A stretch of 64,000 nucleotides of DNA from Kallotenue papyrolyticum (GCF_000526415.1 NZ_JAGA01000001.1:310001-374000), one strand, 5' to 3'; positions 1-8,487 are shown, counted from the first letter of the stretch. Notes: a model not told the origin generated them from the letters alone. Made by a program: numbers and translations.

Positions 1-903
1 CGGATCCGCATCGTACGGGCCAGTCAGGCCGAGCTGACAGGCGCAGAACTGGTCAACGACGGCACCACCTTCTGGCTCTACCATCCTGCGGCCAACCGCG
101 TGTTCACCGGCGCGCTCGGCGAGCTGCGCCAGGGGCGGATCGGCGCGGCCGATCCTACGGCGCAGATGCTGCGCATGCAGCAGGCATTGCAGCACATTCT
201 GGACGGCTCGAACGTGACCCTGGAGGGCGAGAGCGTTGCCGTCGCCGGGCGCGATACCTGGCAGGTGTTGCTCACGCCCAAGCCTGAAACCGCGGCCGAC
301 CTGGGACTGGGCAGCCAGCTGCGTGTGCAGTTGTGGATCGACAAAGCGACTAACCTGCCGGTCAAGGGCGTGATCGATGGCGGCGCGCTGGGCCACCTGG
401 AAGCGACTGCCACGACCTTCGAGATCGATGCCCCTCTGCCACCGGAGGTCTTCAGCTTCACGCCGCCAGCGGGTGCTGAGGTGATCGATCTGGCCGAAGT
501 GGCGCGCAACGCCCGGCCGCAGGTGGTGACGCTGGACGAGGCACGCGCCCAGGTCGATTTTCCGCTATTGACCCCGGCGCAGTTGCCCGCAGGAGTGCAG
601 CTTGAGCAGGTGCAGGTGTTGAAGCTGCGCGGCCAGACCGTGATCCAAAACTTCAATGGTCCGATCCTCTTCAGCCTGGTGCAGGGCCGGGGCGAACTGC
701 CCAGCGAGCAACAAGCGCCGGCAGGTGCTGAGGTTCGCCAAGTGCAGGTGCGGGGGGTGTTGGGAACAATGATTATCGGTAATGAAACCGAGCGCGGCAC
801 GCTACTACGCTGGCGTGAGAACGGCGTCACGCTGGTCGTAGCCGGCACGCTCAGCCCCGACGAGGCCCTCGCTATTGCCGAGTCACTCCGCGCAGCAGAA
901 TAG
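1..903 (+). CDS. LolA-like/DUF4367 outer-surface protein (5' partial)
   Basis: The reading frame is open from base 1, so the N-terminus lies outside the window. The first visible part (LTGAELVNDGTTFWLYHPAA) and the stretch after it resemble LolA-like lipoprotein-carrier or sigma-E-regulator folds. The last ~120 residues (FPLLTPAQLPAG..., ending in a GTLSPDEALAIAESL-type tail) match the DUF4367 pattern. The gene lies just upstream of a MacB/LolD-type ABC transporter, which suggests an extracytoplasmic partner or a sensor of envelope state. Function is inferred from family resemblance only. Confidence 0.7.
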   Translation, partial: RIRIVRASQAELTGAELVNDGTTFWLYHPAANRVFTGALGELRQGRIGAADPTAQMLRMQQALQHILDGSNVTLEGESVAVAGRDTWQVLLTPKPETAADLGLGSQLRVQLWIDKATNLPVKGVIDGGALGHLEATATTFEIDAPLPPEVFSFTPPAGAEVIDLAEVARNARPQVVTLDEARAQVDFPLLTPAQLPAGVQLEQVQVLKLRGQTVIQNFNGPILFSLVQGRGELPSEQQAPAGAEVRQVQVRGVLGTMIIGNETERGTLLRWRENGVTLVVAGTLSPDEALAIAESLRAAE

Positions 904-924
904 GCGACAGCCCATCCTCCACAG

Positions 925-954
925 CCGGCGGCGTGGAACGTTCCATGCCGCCGG
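925..954 (+). terminator. Hairpin terminator after the LolA-like gene
   Basis: CCGGCGGC (925-932) pairs with GCCGCCGG (947-954), and the arms are extended inward through a G-T wobble and TGG/CCA. There is no T-tract. It lies 22 nt after the stop codon and before the next promoter. Confidence 0.6.
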
Positions 955-960
955 TCCATG

Positions 961-972
961 GTGTGCTACAAT
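961..972 (+). promoter_or_regulatory. Putative extended -10 promoter for the ABC exporter
   Basis: GTGTGCTACAAT has the extended -10 form (TGTGC then TACAAT) and lies 36 nt upstream of the ATG at 1008. It resembles the elements at 3036 and 14004. No clear -35 is visible. Confidence 0.45.
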
Positions 973-1007
973 CCTGACGAGGGAAGCACGCAGGAAACGA
1001 AGGCACG

Positions 1008-1745
1008 ATGAGTGACGGTCAGCCGCTGATCCGCATTCGCCAGCTCGCCCGGCGCTACCTGCTGGGCCGCCAGCCGGTCACGGCGCTGGACGGCATCGAC
1101 CTCGAGGTAGCGCGCGGCGAGTTCGTCGCGCTGGTCGGGCCGAGCGGCTCTGGCAAGTCCACGCTGCTCAACCTGGTTGGCGGCCTCGACCGCCCCACGG
1201 CCGGTGAGATCTGGGTCGATGATCTCGAACTAGGGCGCGCCAACGATCGCCGCCTGGTACGCTACCGGCGCGATCAGGTTGGCTTTATCTTCCAGAGCTT
1301 CAATCTGCTGCCGACACGCACGGCGCTTGAAAACGTAGAAGTGCCACTCCTGCTGGCCGGTATAGGCCGTCGCGAACGGCGGCAACGCGCCCTGGCGCTG
1401 CTGGAGCAGGTCGGCCTGGCCCACCGGGCGAGCCACCGTCCCAACGAGCTCTCCGGCGGCGAAATGCAGCGCGTGGCGATTGCACGCGCGCTGGCCAACC
1501 AACCGGCGCTGCTGCTGGCCGATGAACCGACCGGCAATCTCGATTCGCGCACCGGCGCCGATATTCTGGCGATCCTGGGCACGCTGGTGCGGCAGCGCGG
1601 CGTGACGCTGCTGCTGGTGACGCACGACATGCAGGTCGCCGGGCACGCCGATCGCATCGTCCATCTACTCGACGGACGTATCCGGTGGATCGAAACCCGT
1701 GCCGCCCAGGAGCGCTATGCCTTGAGCGTCGAGGAGCTACCGTGA
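1008..1745 (+). CDS. ABC transporter ATP-binding protein (LolD/MacB family)
   Basis: A 245-residue cytoplasmic ATPase. Walker A is GPSGSGKST (about residue 44), followed by a Q-loop (FQSFNLLP), the signature LSGGEMQRVAIARAL, Walker B LLLADEPTGNLDS and an H-loop (THD). The ADEPTGNLDS and EMQRVAIAR motifs are typical of the LolD/MacB/FtsE-like subgroup, which works with FtsX-type permeases in lipoprotein release or efflux. Its stop codon overlaps the GTG start of the permease (GTGA at 1742-1745), so the two genes are translationally coupled. Confidence 0.93.
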   Translation: MSDGQPLIRIRQLARRYLLGRQPVTALDGIDLEVARGEFVALVGPSGSGKSTLLNLVGGLDRPTAGEIWVDDLELGRANDRRLVRYRRDQVGFIFQSFNLLPTRTALENVEVPLLLAGIGRRERRQRALALLEQVGLAHRASHRPNELSGGEMQRVAIARALANQPALLLADEPTGNLDSRTGADILAILGTLVRQRGVTLLLVTHDMQVAGHADRIVHLLDGRIRWIETRAAQERYALSVEELP

Positions 1746-3007
1746 AACTGGGCGATATGGCCGCCATGGCCGTCTCCAACCTGGGCCGACGCAAAGTGCG
1801 CACCACCCTGACCTCCTTCGGCGTCGTCGTGGGCATCCTGACGATCGTGACGATGGTCAGCCTGGGCATCGGTGTGCGCCGCGAGATCAACCGTCAGTTC
1901 GATGTCATCGGCCTTGAACGGGTCTTTGTCCGCCCGCGCGAGGGCGAGCGCGGCTTCTTTACACAGTTCGCCGCACCCCAGCGCGCCCGACCGATCACGC
2001 CCGCCGATGTGGAGCGCTGGCGCGCCCTGCCGGAGGTAGTCGCCATCACGGCTGATGTCGAGCTGCCGCCCGGCATGGCCAGCCTGTTGCGCGTTGGCGC
2101 GGCCACAACCGCCGTTCAGGTTCAGGGCAGCGACACCTTCCAGGCACCCTTTGTCCGTCCACCCACGGCGCTGGCCGGAACGATCGAGCTGCCGGACGAG
2201 CCCGGCAAGCTGATCCTCAACGCCGATGCCCTGCGCGGGCTGGGCCTGTCACCGGCGCGCGCTGCCGAACTGATCGGCCAGCCCGCCGAGATCGTATTGC
2301 GCCAGCCACGCGGCGAGGAGCAGCGCTTCCAGTTCACGATCATCGGCGTTTCCAGCGAAGCCCTGGGCTTGCCCGGCGTGCGCGTACCGCTGCCCGATCG
2401 CGTGGCGATGAAGAGTTGGTGGTTCAACCGCCCCAACCTGCTCGCCACCGACGGGTACGACCTGGTGACGCTGCGCGCGCGCGACATTGCCGCCGCCAAC
2501 GCGCTGGTGGCGACCTTGCGCCGCGAGGGCCTGCGCGTCCAGTCGCTGGAGACGATCCTGGACCTGGCCAACCAGATCTTCACCGTGATCAACGTCATGC
2601 TCTCCTCGGTGGGCGGTCTGGCGCTGCTGGTCGCAGCGCTGGGCATCATCAACACTATGATTATGTCAATTTATGAGCGTACCCGCGAGATCGGCACTCT
2701 CAAAGCGATTGGCGCATCGCGCGGCGATATTCGGTGGCTGTTCATGCTGGAAGCCGGACTGATCGGGCTGCTGGGCGGCGTGATCGGGGTCGTGGGCGGC
2801 TGGAGCCTGGGCCGCCTGCTCAACCGCGCGATCCTGTGGTACATCGAACGCGAACAGCTCCCCATCCGCGGCGACTTCTTCGTCGTCACGCCCGGGCTGG
2901 CGCTGTACGCACTCGTCTTTGCCGTGCTGATCGGCATTGTCGCGGGCCTCTACCCGGCCAACCGCGCTGCGCGGCTCGACCCGCTGCTGGCGCTGCGGCA
3001 TGAATAG
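1742..3007 (+). CDS. MacB/FtsX-type ABC transporter permease
   Basis: 421 residues from GTG 1742, which overlaps the ATPase stop. Longer upstream starts would run inside the ATPase gene. An N-terminal membrane helix is followed by a periplasmic MacB_PCD-like domain (about residues 45-260). Three C-terminal helices surround the FtsX signature (MSIYERTREIGTLKAIGAS). The architecture is that of MacB/LolC-type permeases, which extrude substrate or extract lipoproteins from the outer face of the membrane. The pair with the ATPase probably forms a complete exporter, and the LolA-like gene upstream may supply the extracytoplasmic component. Confidence 0.9.
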   Translation: MKLGDMAAMAVSNLGRRKVRTTLTSFGVVVGILTIVTMVSLGIGVRREINRQFDVIGLERVFVRPREGERGFFTQFAAPQRARPITPADVERWRALPEVVAITADVELPPGMASLLRVGAATTAVQVQGSDTFQAPFVRPPTALAGTIELPDEPGKLILNADALRGLGLSPARAAELIGQPAEIVLRQPRGEEQRFQFTIIGVSSEALGLPGVRVPLPDRVAMKSWWFNRPNLLATDGYDLVTLRARDIAAANALVATLRREGLRVQSLETILDLANQIFTVINVMLSSVGGLALLVAALGIINTMIMSIYERTREIGTLKAIGASRGDIRWLFMLEAGLIGLLGGVIGVVGGWSLGRLLNRAILWYIEREQLPIRGDFFVVTPGLALYALVFAVLIGIVAGLYPANRAARLDPLLALRHE

Positions 3008-3035
3008 ACGGCCGGCTGTTTGCATCTCGCCAAAG

Positions 3036-3046
3036 TATGGTATAAT
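3036..3046 (+). promoter_or_regulatory. Extended -10 promoter of the rpsF operon
   Basis: TATGGTATAAT contains a perfect TATAAT (3041-3046) with an extended TATGG upstream. A weak TTTGCA (3019-3024) sits 16 nt before the -10. The predicted start near 3053 leaves a ~95-nt leader before rpsF. Confidence 0.65.
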
Positions 3047-3077
3047 CCGCGCGGTAGTTCAATACCTTTCTGCTCTG

Positions 3078-3103
3078 CGACGGCGACCGGTCACGCGCCG
3101 TCG
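3078..3103 (+). promoter_or_regulatory. rpsF leader hairpin, candidate autoregulatory RNA
   Basis: CGACGGCG (3078-3085) pairs perfectly with CGCCGTCG (3096-3103) around a 10-nt loop ACCGGTCACG, between the predicted transcription start and the rpsF ribosome binding site. Many bacteria carry an S6:S18-binding leader here. The loop contains CCG and CAC triplets, which that motif also uses, but the assignment is inference. It could instead be a plain attenuator hairpin. Confidence 0.4.
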
Positions 3104-3147
3104 GTTGTTTGTCCGCAGGGCATATCCCATGGAAAGGAGGTGAAATC

Positions 3148-3462
3148 GTGCGCGTCCGCAACTACGAGTTGATGTATATCATCGACCCGACGATCGGTGG
3201 CGATGAAGACTATGCTGCCGTGGTCGAGCGCGTCAACAAGGCCATCGTCAATGCCGGCGGAACGATCAGCGAAGGCGAGTGGCTTGGTCCGACCGGCCGC
3301 CGCAAACTGGCCTACCCCATTCGGCATCACGGCCAGGATCTGACCGAAGGCTTCTACGTCCTGACACGCTTTCAGGCGCAGCCACACCAGATCGCAACCT
3401 TCGAGCGGGACCTGAAGCTCAACGAAGACGTGATCCGCTATCTGCTGACGGTGGTCGAGTAA
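3148..3462 (+). CDS. rpsF: 30S ribosomal protein bS6
   Basis: 104 residues from GTG 3148, chosen because a near-perfect Shine-Dalgarno (GGAAAGGAGGTGA, 3131-3143) lies just upstream. The sequence shows the bS6 pattern: RNYELMYIIDPTIG at the N-terminus, GRRKLAYPI and GFYVLTRF in the middle, and a C-terminal LNEDVIRYLLTVVE. bS6 pairs with bS18 on the platform of the 30S subunit, and rpsR follows in the same operon after ssb. rplI, often the fourth member, is absent here. Confidence 0.97.
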   Translation: MRVRNYELMYIIDPTIGGDEDYAAVVERVNKAIVNAGGTISEGEWLGPTGRRKLAYPIRHHGQDLTEGFYVLTRFQAQPHQIATFERDLKLNEDVIRYLLTVVE

Positions 3463-3524
3463 CCCAGCGCGTCGACCGCCGAGGCGGCAGGCAACGTCTG
3501 GTTATCGATCGTTGGTTTTGCTCC

Positions 3525-3959
3525 ATGGCCAAAGACTTAAACAAAGTAATGTTGATCGGGCGCCTGGGAACCGAGCCCGAGTTACGCTACACGCAGCAGG
3601 GCGTGCCGATCACGCGATTTCGCATGGCGATCTCGCGGCAGTGGCGCGACGGCGACGGTAATCTGCGCGATGAGACCGACTGGTTCACGGTGATTTCCTG
3701 GAACCGGCTGGCCGAGATCTGCAGTCAGCGGCTGCAGAAAGGCGCGCGCGTGTATGTCGAGGGCCGGCTGCAAAACCGTTCGTGGGACGATCCCCAATCG
3801 GGGGAGAAACGCTCGCAGACCGAGATTGTCGCCAGCGATATGATCATCTTAGATTATCGGCAAAACGCGCGGAGCGACATGGATGCAAGCCTGCCCCCGC
3901 GCGGGCGCAGTCTGCCCGACGAAACCGACGAATTCAGTGACGAGGATATTCCCTTCTAA
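3525..3959 (+). CDS. ssb: Single-stranded DNA-binding protein
   Basis: 144 residues from ATG 3525 (MAKDLNKVMLIGRLG). The OB fold spans roughly residues 5-110, with the usual EPELRYTQQG, DWFTVISWNRLAE and GARVYVEGRLQ segments. The acidic tail ends in DEDIPF, the tip that recruits replication and repair partners. It sits 62 nt after rpsF and before rpsR, the standard arrangement. The open frame extends further upstream, but that part overlaps rpsF in another frame and is not SSB-like. Confidence 0.97.
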   Translation: MAKDLNKVMLIGRLGTEPELRYTQQGVPITRFRMAISRQWRDGDGNLRDETDWFTVISWNRLAEICSQRLQKGARVYVEGRLQNRSWDDPQSGEKRSQTEIVASDMIILDYRQNARSDMDASLPPRGRSLPDETDEFSDEDIPF

Positions 3960-4029
3960 CCGCAGGCGGGCCGCTTGCCCGGCGGCAATCACCGGTCTGC
4001 GGGACTATGAGCGTATGTGGTGAGCGACT

Positions 4030-4362
4030 ATGGCAGAAGAGATCAACCAGCAGGTTGAAGACCAGAGCAGCGAGGAGCAGCCTTCCATCCAGGGGCGACG
4101 GCGGATCACGCCCGCTGCCGCTGGTGTGCGACGGCGCTACCTGCCCCGCCGCAAGGTATGCCAGTTCTGCGCCGACAAAATCGACACGCCTGACTACAAG
4201 GACATTAAGCGTCTGCAGCGCTACCTGTCCGACCGTGGAAAGATTTTGCCGCGTCGGCGCACCGGCACCTGCGCCAAGCATCAGCGTGGCCTGGCCACGG
4301 CGATTAAGCGCGCGCGCCATCTGGCGCTGCTGCCGTTCGTGGCCATACCCACGCGTGGCTAG
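4030..4362 (+). CDS. rpsR: 30S ribosomal protein bS18
   Basis: 110 residues. The N-terminal ~45 residues are a charged, poorly conserved extension. The conserved bS18 core follows: [35 protein letters not shown] and the basic helix [14 protein letters not shown]. Cysteines at C-x2-C and in TCAKHQ suggest a metal-binding form of bS18. It is the last gene of the rpsF-ssb-rpsR unit. Confidence 0.96.
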   Translation: MAEEINQQVEDQSSEEQPSIQGRRRITPAAAGVRRRYLPRRKVCQFCADKIDTPDYKDIKRLQRYLSDRGKILPRRRTGTCAKHQRGLATAIKRARHLALLPFVAIPTRG

Positions 4363-4406
4363 GCACGCACTCCGCAAGGCAAGCGCACCTGATCGAGGAG
4401 TCATGG

Positions 4407-4432
4407 ACGGGCACGGCTGGCTCCGTGCCCGT
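4407..4432 (+). terminator. Perfect 10-bp hairpin after rpsR
   Basis: ACGGGCACGG (4407-4416) pairs with CCGTGCCCGT (4423-4432) around the loop CTGGCT. Only two T residues follow. It lies 44 nt after rpsR and 23 nt before the PpiC gene, so it may end the ribosomal transcript or attenuate read-through. Confidence 0.6.
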
Positions 4433-4455
4433 TCCTGCTGAATGGCGAAGAAGTT

Positions 4456-6027
4456 ATGAGCAATCGACCACGATCAACTCCATCGGCGCAACGGCCACTC
4501 ACACGCCGCCAGCTCGCGGCGCGGCAGCGCGAACTGACGGCGCAGCAGCGGCTGATCCTGATCCTGGGCGGCGTGATCGGCCTGGCGTTGCTGCTGATCG
4601 TCGCCGGCATCGTTTACGACCGTCTCTACCTGCCCAACCGCACGCTCAAACAGGTCAACGGCGCGACGTTGACGCGCGGTGAGTACGATCGTCTGGCGCG
4701 CCAGGAGCAGATCAGGCAGATTGTGGAGCTGACACGCTACAGCGCACAGTTTGGTTCTGATCTCAACCTGGGTACCGCACGGCTGGATGAAGAGATCACC
4801 CGTCTCAACCTGGGCCTTGCCGACTATGGCACCAGCCGCTGGCGCGAGCGTCCGCTCGATGAGACTCTGATCAACGCCTGGGTCGATCGGCAGATCCTGG
4901 AGCAGGCCGCGCGGCAGGAGTTCGGCATCGAACCGAGCACCGGCCAGATCGACCAGTTGATCGTCGCCCAGTATGGGGCATTGCTCCAGACGCCACCGCC
5001 CATGACCGATACGGCCACGCTCACGCCTACAGCCACACTCGCACCTGAAGCGACCACGGAGGCCAGCCCTGCGCCAACGGCAGCCACCGCGGTGGCAGCG
5101 ACCGCCGCAGCTACGGCAGCGCCGACCGCCACGCCGCTGCCCACGGCCACGCCACTGCCGGAGGAGGCAACCCAGCAGGTCGAGCAGATCGCGGATATCC
5201 TGTACGAGGAATACGTCAATATCATCGAGGCGCAAAGCGAGGACGCGCCCGAACGCCAGCGCACACCCTATGTGACGCGCGACGATATCCTCGCGGCGCT
5301 CCGCGCATCCTTCCGCGAGCAGGTGATCCGTCAGCAGGTTGGTGAGCGCCTGGTGCCGGACCTAGCCGCCGCGCAGGCGGAGCAGGGCGAGCCAACGCAG
5401 ATTCGCGTGCGCCATATTCTGCTGCGCGTCCCACCGGAACCAGAGCCGGAGCCCACACCCACCCCGGCGCCAGACGCCACTGCTGCCCCGGAAGCGACGC
5501 CGACTCCGGCACCGACGCCCACGCCGTCGCCCACACCCACGCCCGAGGAGCTGGAGCAGCTCTTCGCCGAACGCAAGCGCGAGGCCGACGAGCTCTACCA
5601 GCAACTGATCGCCAATCCCGACTCGTTTGCCGACGTTGCGCGTCAGCGTTCGGAAGATCCGGGCTCGGCAGCGCTGGGTGGCGATCTGGGCGCGATCGAC
5701 CGGCAGGGCAACGTCGTCGATAGCCCGGGCCAGAGGCTGGTACCGGAGTTTACCACAGCCGCCTGGCAACTGGACGAGGGCGAGATCAGTCAACCGGTGC
5801 GCACACAGTTCGGCTGGCACATCATCCAGCGCGTGCCGGAAGAGCCGCAGGCCAAGCTCGAACGGCTGCGCAACGAAGCCGTCGAACGTTGGCTGGAACA
5901 GAAACGCGCTGCGGCCACGATCATTCCGGCGCCGACACCGACGCCAACGCTGGAGCCGCTGCCGACGCCCGAAGCGACCGCCGAGCCGGCACCGGAGGCG
6001 ACGCCTGAAGCCACTACCACCCCATAG
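4456..6027 (+). CDS. Membrane-anchored SurA/PrsA-type peptidyl-prolyl isomerase (parvulin)
   Basis: 523 residues. A basic cytoplasmic N-terminus leads to one membrane helix (about residues 33-53), then a SurA_N-like helical part (about 60-165). The parvulin (rotamase) domain starts with IRVRHILL near residue 316, continues with DPGSAALGGDLG and ends with FGWHIIQRV near 459. It probably assists folding of exported proteins on the outer face of the membrane. Three low-complexity Thr/Pro/Ala tracts occur: ~176-236, ~327-360 and the C-terminus. The middle one is inserted inside the parvulin domain, after its first strand. Confidence 0.85.
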   Translation: MSNRPRSTPSAQRPLTRRQLAARQRELTAQQRLILILGGVIGLALLLIVAGIVYDRLYLPNRTLKQVNGATLTRGEYDRLARQEQIRQIVELTRYSAQFGSDLNLGTARLDEEITRLNLGLADYGTSRWRERPLDETLINAWVDRQILEQAARQEFGIEPSTGQIDQLIVAQYGALLQTPPPMTDTATLTPTATLAPEATTEASPAPTAATAVAATAAATAAPTATPLPTATPLPEEATQQVEQIADILYEEYVNIIEAQSEDAPERQRTPYVTRDDILAALRASFREQVIRQQVGERLVPDLAAAQAEQGEPTQIRVRHILLRVPPEPEPEPTPTPAPDATAAPEATPTPAPTPTPSPTPTPEELEQLFAERKREADELYQQLIANPDSFADVARQRSEDPGSAALGGDLGAIDRQGNVVDSPGQRLVPEFTTAAWQLDEGEISQPVRTQFGWHIIQRVPEEPQAKLERLRNEAVERWLEQKRAAATIIPAPTPTPTLEPLPTPEATAEPAPEATPEATTTP

Positions 6028-6032
6028 TCAAC

Positions 6033-6063
6033 CACGGCGCGGAGGTGCAGCTTCCGCGCCGTG
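6033..6063 (+). terminator. GC-rich hairpin after the PpiC gene
   Basis: CACGGCGCGGA (6033-6043) pairs with TCCGCGCCGTG (6053-6063), and the stem can extend inward by a G-T and a G-C pair. It ends 6 nt before the start of the next gene, so it may attenuate rather than fully stop transcription. Confidence 0.55.
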
Positions 6064-6069
6064 TGACGG

Positions 6070-6981
6070 ATGATCGTGCGCGTGATTCGTTCACCATCAT
6101 CACCATCTACCGGCCAAAGCTGGCGCCCACCCTACGATCTCGGCAGCGGGCTGCGCGCGCTGGGAGCGCTGGCACTCTTCATCGGTGCGGTGCTGGGGTT
6201 GGGACGCGTCATCGCCATGCTCCAGGGACCGCCCGAGGCCTGGCCGGTCGGCCTGCCGTTGTTTCTGACCGCGCTGGCAAGCCTGTTGGCACTCACCGGG
6301 ACGGTTCGTCTGTTGCTGAGCGTACGGCATCAGTTGCTGCTGCGCTATGAGCTGGATCGCAACGCGATCGTGATCCACCAGCCCGGCAGTCGCTATACCA
6401 TCCCGCTGGACCGTATCGAGGATGTCGCGCTGGTCGAGCAACGCCTGCCGGTGCTGCTGCGTGGCGCGCGTTCGTTCGGTACCGGGCGGCCCAGCGATAT
6501 GGTGTTGATCGTTACCGACAGCCGGCGCTATAAGCTGGCCTTGGCCGACCGGGATGGCTTCCTCCAGGCGCTGGAACAACGCCGGCGCCTGTCGGTCGTG
6601 CGCTCGCTGGCCGAAGGCGCCGAGTTTACGCGTCCTGCCGCAGCCGCGTTCTGGTCGGATGCGGCCCTGCGGCGCATGCTGGTTCTGGCCCTGGCGCTCA
6701 ACCTGGCCGTCTGGCTGCTGCTGACCTGGCGCTACCCGCTGCTGCCGGATACGGTGCCCCTACGCTTCGATCCGGTCGGCGGCACCGCAGGCGTGCGGCC
6801 ACGCGTCTTTACCCTGCTGCTGCCCCTGGGCGGCAGCGCGCTTGTGCTGCTCAATAGCGGGCTGGCGCGCCTGGCCTTCCCGCGCTCGGCGCTGGCCGCC
6901 GAGCTGCTGCTGGCGGGCACGGGCTTGCTCCAGGCGCTGCTGCTGGCGGCCACCTGGTTCATCGTGAGTGTGGCGGGCTAA
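6070..6981 (+). CDS. Integral membrane protein with bacterial PH-like domain
   Basis: 303 residues. Two N-terminal membrane helices (~25-45 and ~60-80) precede a PH-like segment (YELDRNAIVIHQPGSRYTIP... to about residue 170). Further helices follow around LPDTVPLRFDPVGG, which resembles the DUF1648 pattern. Proteins with this layout are membrane proteins of unknown role. It follows the foldase gene closely but is preceded by a hairpin. No enzymatic motif was seen. Confidence 0.6.
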   Translation: MIVRVIRSPSSPSTGQSWRPPYDLGSGLRALGALALFIGAVLGLGRVIAMLQGPPEAWPVGLPLFLTALASLLALTGTVRLLLSVRHQLLLRYELDRNAIVIHQPGSRYTIPLDRIEDVALVEQRLPVLLRGARSFGTGRPSDMVLIVTDSRRYKLALADRDGFLQALEQRRRLSVVRSLAEGAEFTRPAAAAFWSDAALRRMLVLALALNLAVWLLLTWRYPLLPDTVPLRFDPVGGTAGVRPRVFTLLLPLGGSALVLLNSGLARLAFPRSALAAELLLAGTGLLQALLLAATWFIVSVAG

Positions 6982-7040
6982 CTTCTGTGTGAACGTGGCG
7001 CTTGCGAAGCACTGCGCATGGCTGAGGAGCACACAACAAC

Positions 7041-7102
7041 GGCTCGATACGCTGTGCGCTCGGCCCACCCCCCAGTCGGTCGAGCGCCAGTCGTATCGAG
7101 CC
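7041..7102. repeat. 62-nt long inverted repeat / stem-loop
   Basis: GGCTCGATACG (7041-7051) is the perfect reverse complement of 7092-7102. Inside it, GCGCTCG (7056-7062) pairs with CGAGCGC (7081-7087), separated from the outer stem by a symmetrical 4x4 internal loop. A further GCC/GGT (7063-7065, 7078-7080) leaves a 12-nt C-rich loop. It could be a bidirectional terminator, a structured RNA or a small mobile repeat. Confidence 0.6.
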
Positions 7103-7178
7103 ACCTGCATTGTAGCAGAAGGCTATGGGCCTGTAACTAGCCCGTAAGTCCCAATTTGCGAGCGGTACCCAGGCGCAA

Positions 7179-7318
7179 CTAACGCACGCTCACCTCATCC
7201 ACGCGGAGCGTTGCGATCAACCCACCGCTACTGTTCAGGAGACGCACGCGCAGGTAGTGGTATGCTACGCACGGCAAGCGCGGGCACCATTGCCCTCCAG
7301 CTTTGGCCAAGGGGGGTG
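7179..7318 (-). pseudogene. C-terminal remnant of a secreted/carbohydrate-binding-like protein
   Basis: On the reverse strand a frame ending at TAG (7179-7181) reads HYLRVRLLNSSGGLIATLRV then DEVSVR. This resembles the closing beta-strands of discoidin or carbohydrate-binding-type domains. It has no start, and upstream sequence in that frame does not look coding. It is flanked by the 7041-7102 hairpin, which could be its former terminator. Confidence 0.35.
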
Positions 7319-7377
7319 GAACGGCGCAATGCTAGCATATCCGTCAAAAATTGTAAAGAAACCCTCAGACCATCGTT

Positions 7378-8487
7378 ATGCGGATTGGAATTGATGCCTC
7401 GCGTGCAGCTATAGCTGCACGTACCGGCACCGAGCACTATAGCTGGGAGATCATTCGTGCGTTGGGCGCACTCGACCGGTCCAACGACTACATCCTGTAC
7501 TGCAACCGGCGGCCCACGGCGCTGCCGCCGCTGCCGCCCAACTTCCGGCTCAGGCAGATACCGCTGCGCTACACCTGGACCCACGTCCGTTTGTCGCTGG
7601 AGATGCTGCGCGCAGCACCGGATGTTCTGTTTGTACCGGCGCACGCGCTGCCGCTCATTCCCGCGCCACGCTCGGTGGTCACGATCCACGACCTGGGCTT
7701 TCGCTACCACCCCGAAGCGCACACGCGCGGGCAACGCCTCTACCATCGCCTATTCACCGCGTTGAGTGTGCGGCGCGCCACGCAGATCATTGCCATCTCC
7801 GAGGCAACCAGGCGCGATCTCCAGCGCTTCTACCATCTGCCGGACGAAAAGATCACGGTGGTCTATCACGGCGTGGATCAACGCTTCCGCCCGATTGACG
7901 ACCCGACCACGATCGCGGCGGTGCTGCAGCGCTACGGCATCCAGCCGCCCTACCTGCTGTTCGTGAGTACGATCCAGCCACGCAAAAATGTGGCGCGGCT
8001 GATCGATGCCTTCGCTCTGGCGCGCCAGCAGGCCGCTGCTCCGGAGGTCACGCTGGTACTGGCCGGCAAGCGCGGCTGGTTGACGGCGGAGATTGAGCGC
8101 CGTGCCGCCGAGCGCGGCATCGCCGACCGGGTGCGCTTCGTAGGCTACGTCGCCGACGCCGACCTGCCGGCGCTGCTGAACGGCGCGCTGGCCTATGTGC
8201 TGCCCTCGCTGTACGAGGGCTTCGGCATGACCATCCTGGAAGCACAGGCCTGCGGCACACCCGTGCTGGCCTCCAACGTTGCGGCGCTGCCGGAAGTGGT
8301 TGGCGAGGCCGGGTTGTTGGTCGATCCCTATCGCGTCGCATCGATCGCCGACGGTCTGACGCGCCTGCTGAGCGATGCGCAACTCCGCGCCGAACTGCGC
8401 CGGCGCGGCCTCGCCCATGCCGCGGGCTGGACCTGGGAACGCGCCGCGCAGCAAACGCTGGCTGTCTTGCAACGCGCTGCCGGCTAA
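7378..8487 (+). CDS. Glycosyltransferase family 4 (GT-B fold)
   Basis: 369 residues. The N-terminal half begins [11 protein letters not shown] and includes [12 protein letters not shown]. The C-terminal half has the GT4 pattern: a [14 protein letters not shown] segment, the donor-site E-x7-E motif in [20 protein letters not shown], and [16 protein letters not shown]4 enzymes transfer sugars from activated donors to lipid, sugar or protein acceptors and usually act at the inner face of the membrane. The substrate cannot be read from the sequence. It is followed by the KUP gene with its own promoter. Confidence 0.92.
   Translation: MRIGIDASRAAIAARTGTEHYSWEIIRALGALDRSNDYILYCNRRPTALPPLPPNFRLRQIPLRYTWTHVRLSLEMLRAAPDVLFVPAHALPLIPAPRSVVTIHDLGFRYHPEAHTRGQRLYHRLFTALSVRRATQIIAISEATRRDLQRFYHLPDEKITVVYHGVDQRFRPIDDPTTIAAVLQRYGIQPPYLLFVSTIQPRKNVARLIDAFALARQQAAAPEVTLVLAGKRGWLTAEIERRAAERGIADRVRFVGYVADADLPALLNGALAYVLPSLYEGFGMTILEAQACGTPVLASNVAALPEVVGEAGLLVDPYRVASIADGLTRLLSDAQLRAELRRRGLAHAAGWTWERAAQQTLAVLQRAAG

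Larger units (their letters stand above)
6982..7377. other. Intergenic region with a large hairpin and a gene remnant
   Basis: 396 bases without an intact gene. It contains a long perfect-arm hairpin (7041-7102) and, on the reverse strand, what looks like the C-terminus of a lost gene (7179-7318). The AT-rich stretch just before 7378 probably holds the glycosyltransferase promoter, but no clear -10 was identified. Confidence 0.5.

Noticed and set aside
5222-5576. Reverse-strand Gly/Val- and Ala-rich frames
   Set aside because: They are shadows of the Thr/Pro-rich tracts of the foldase gene.
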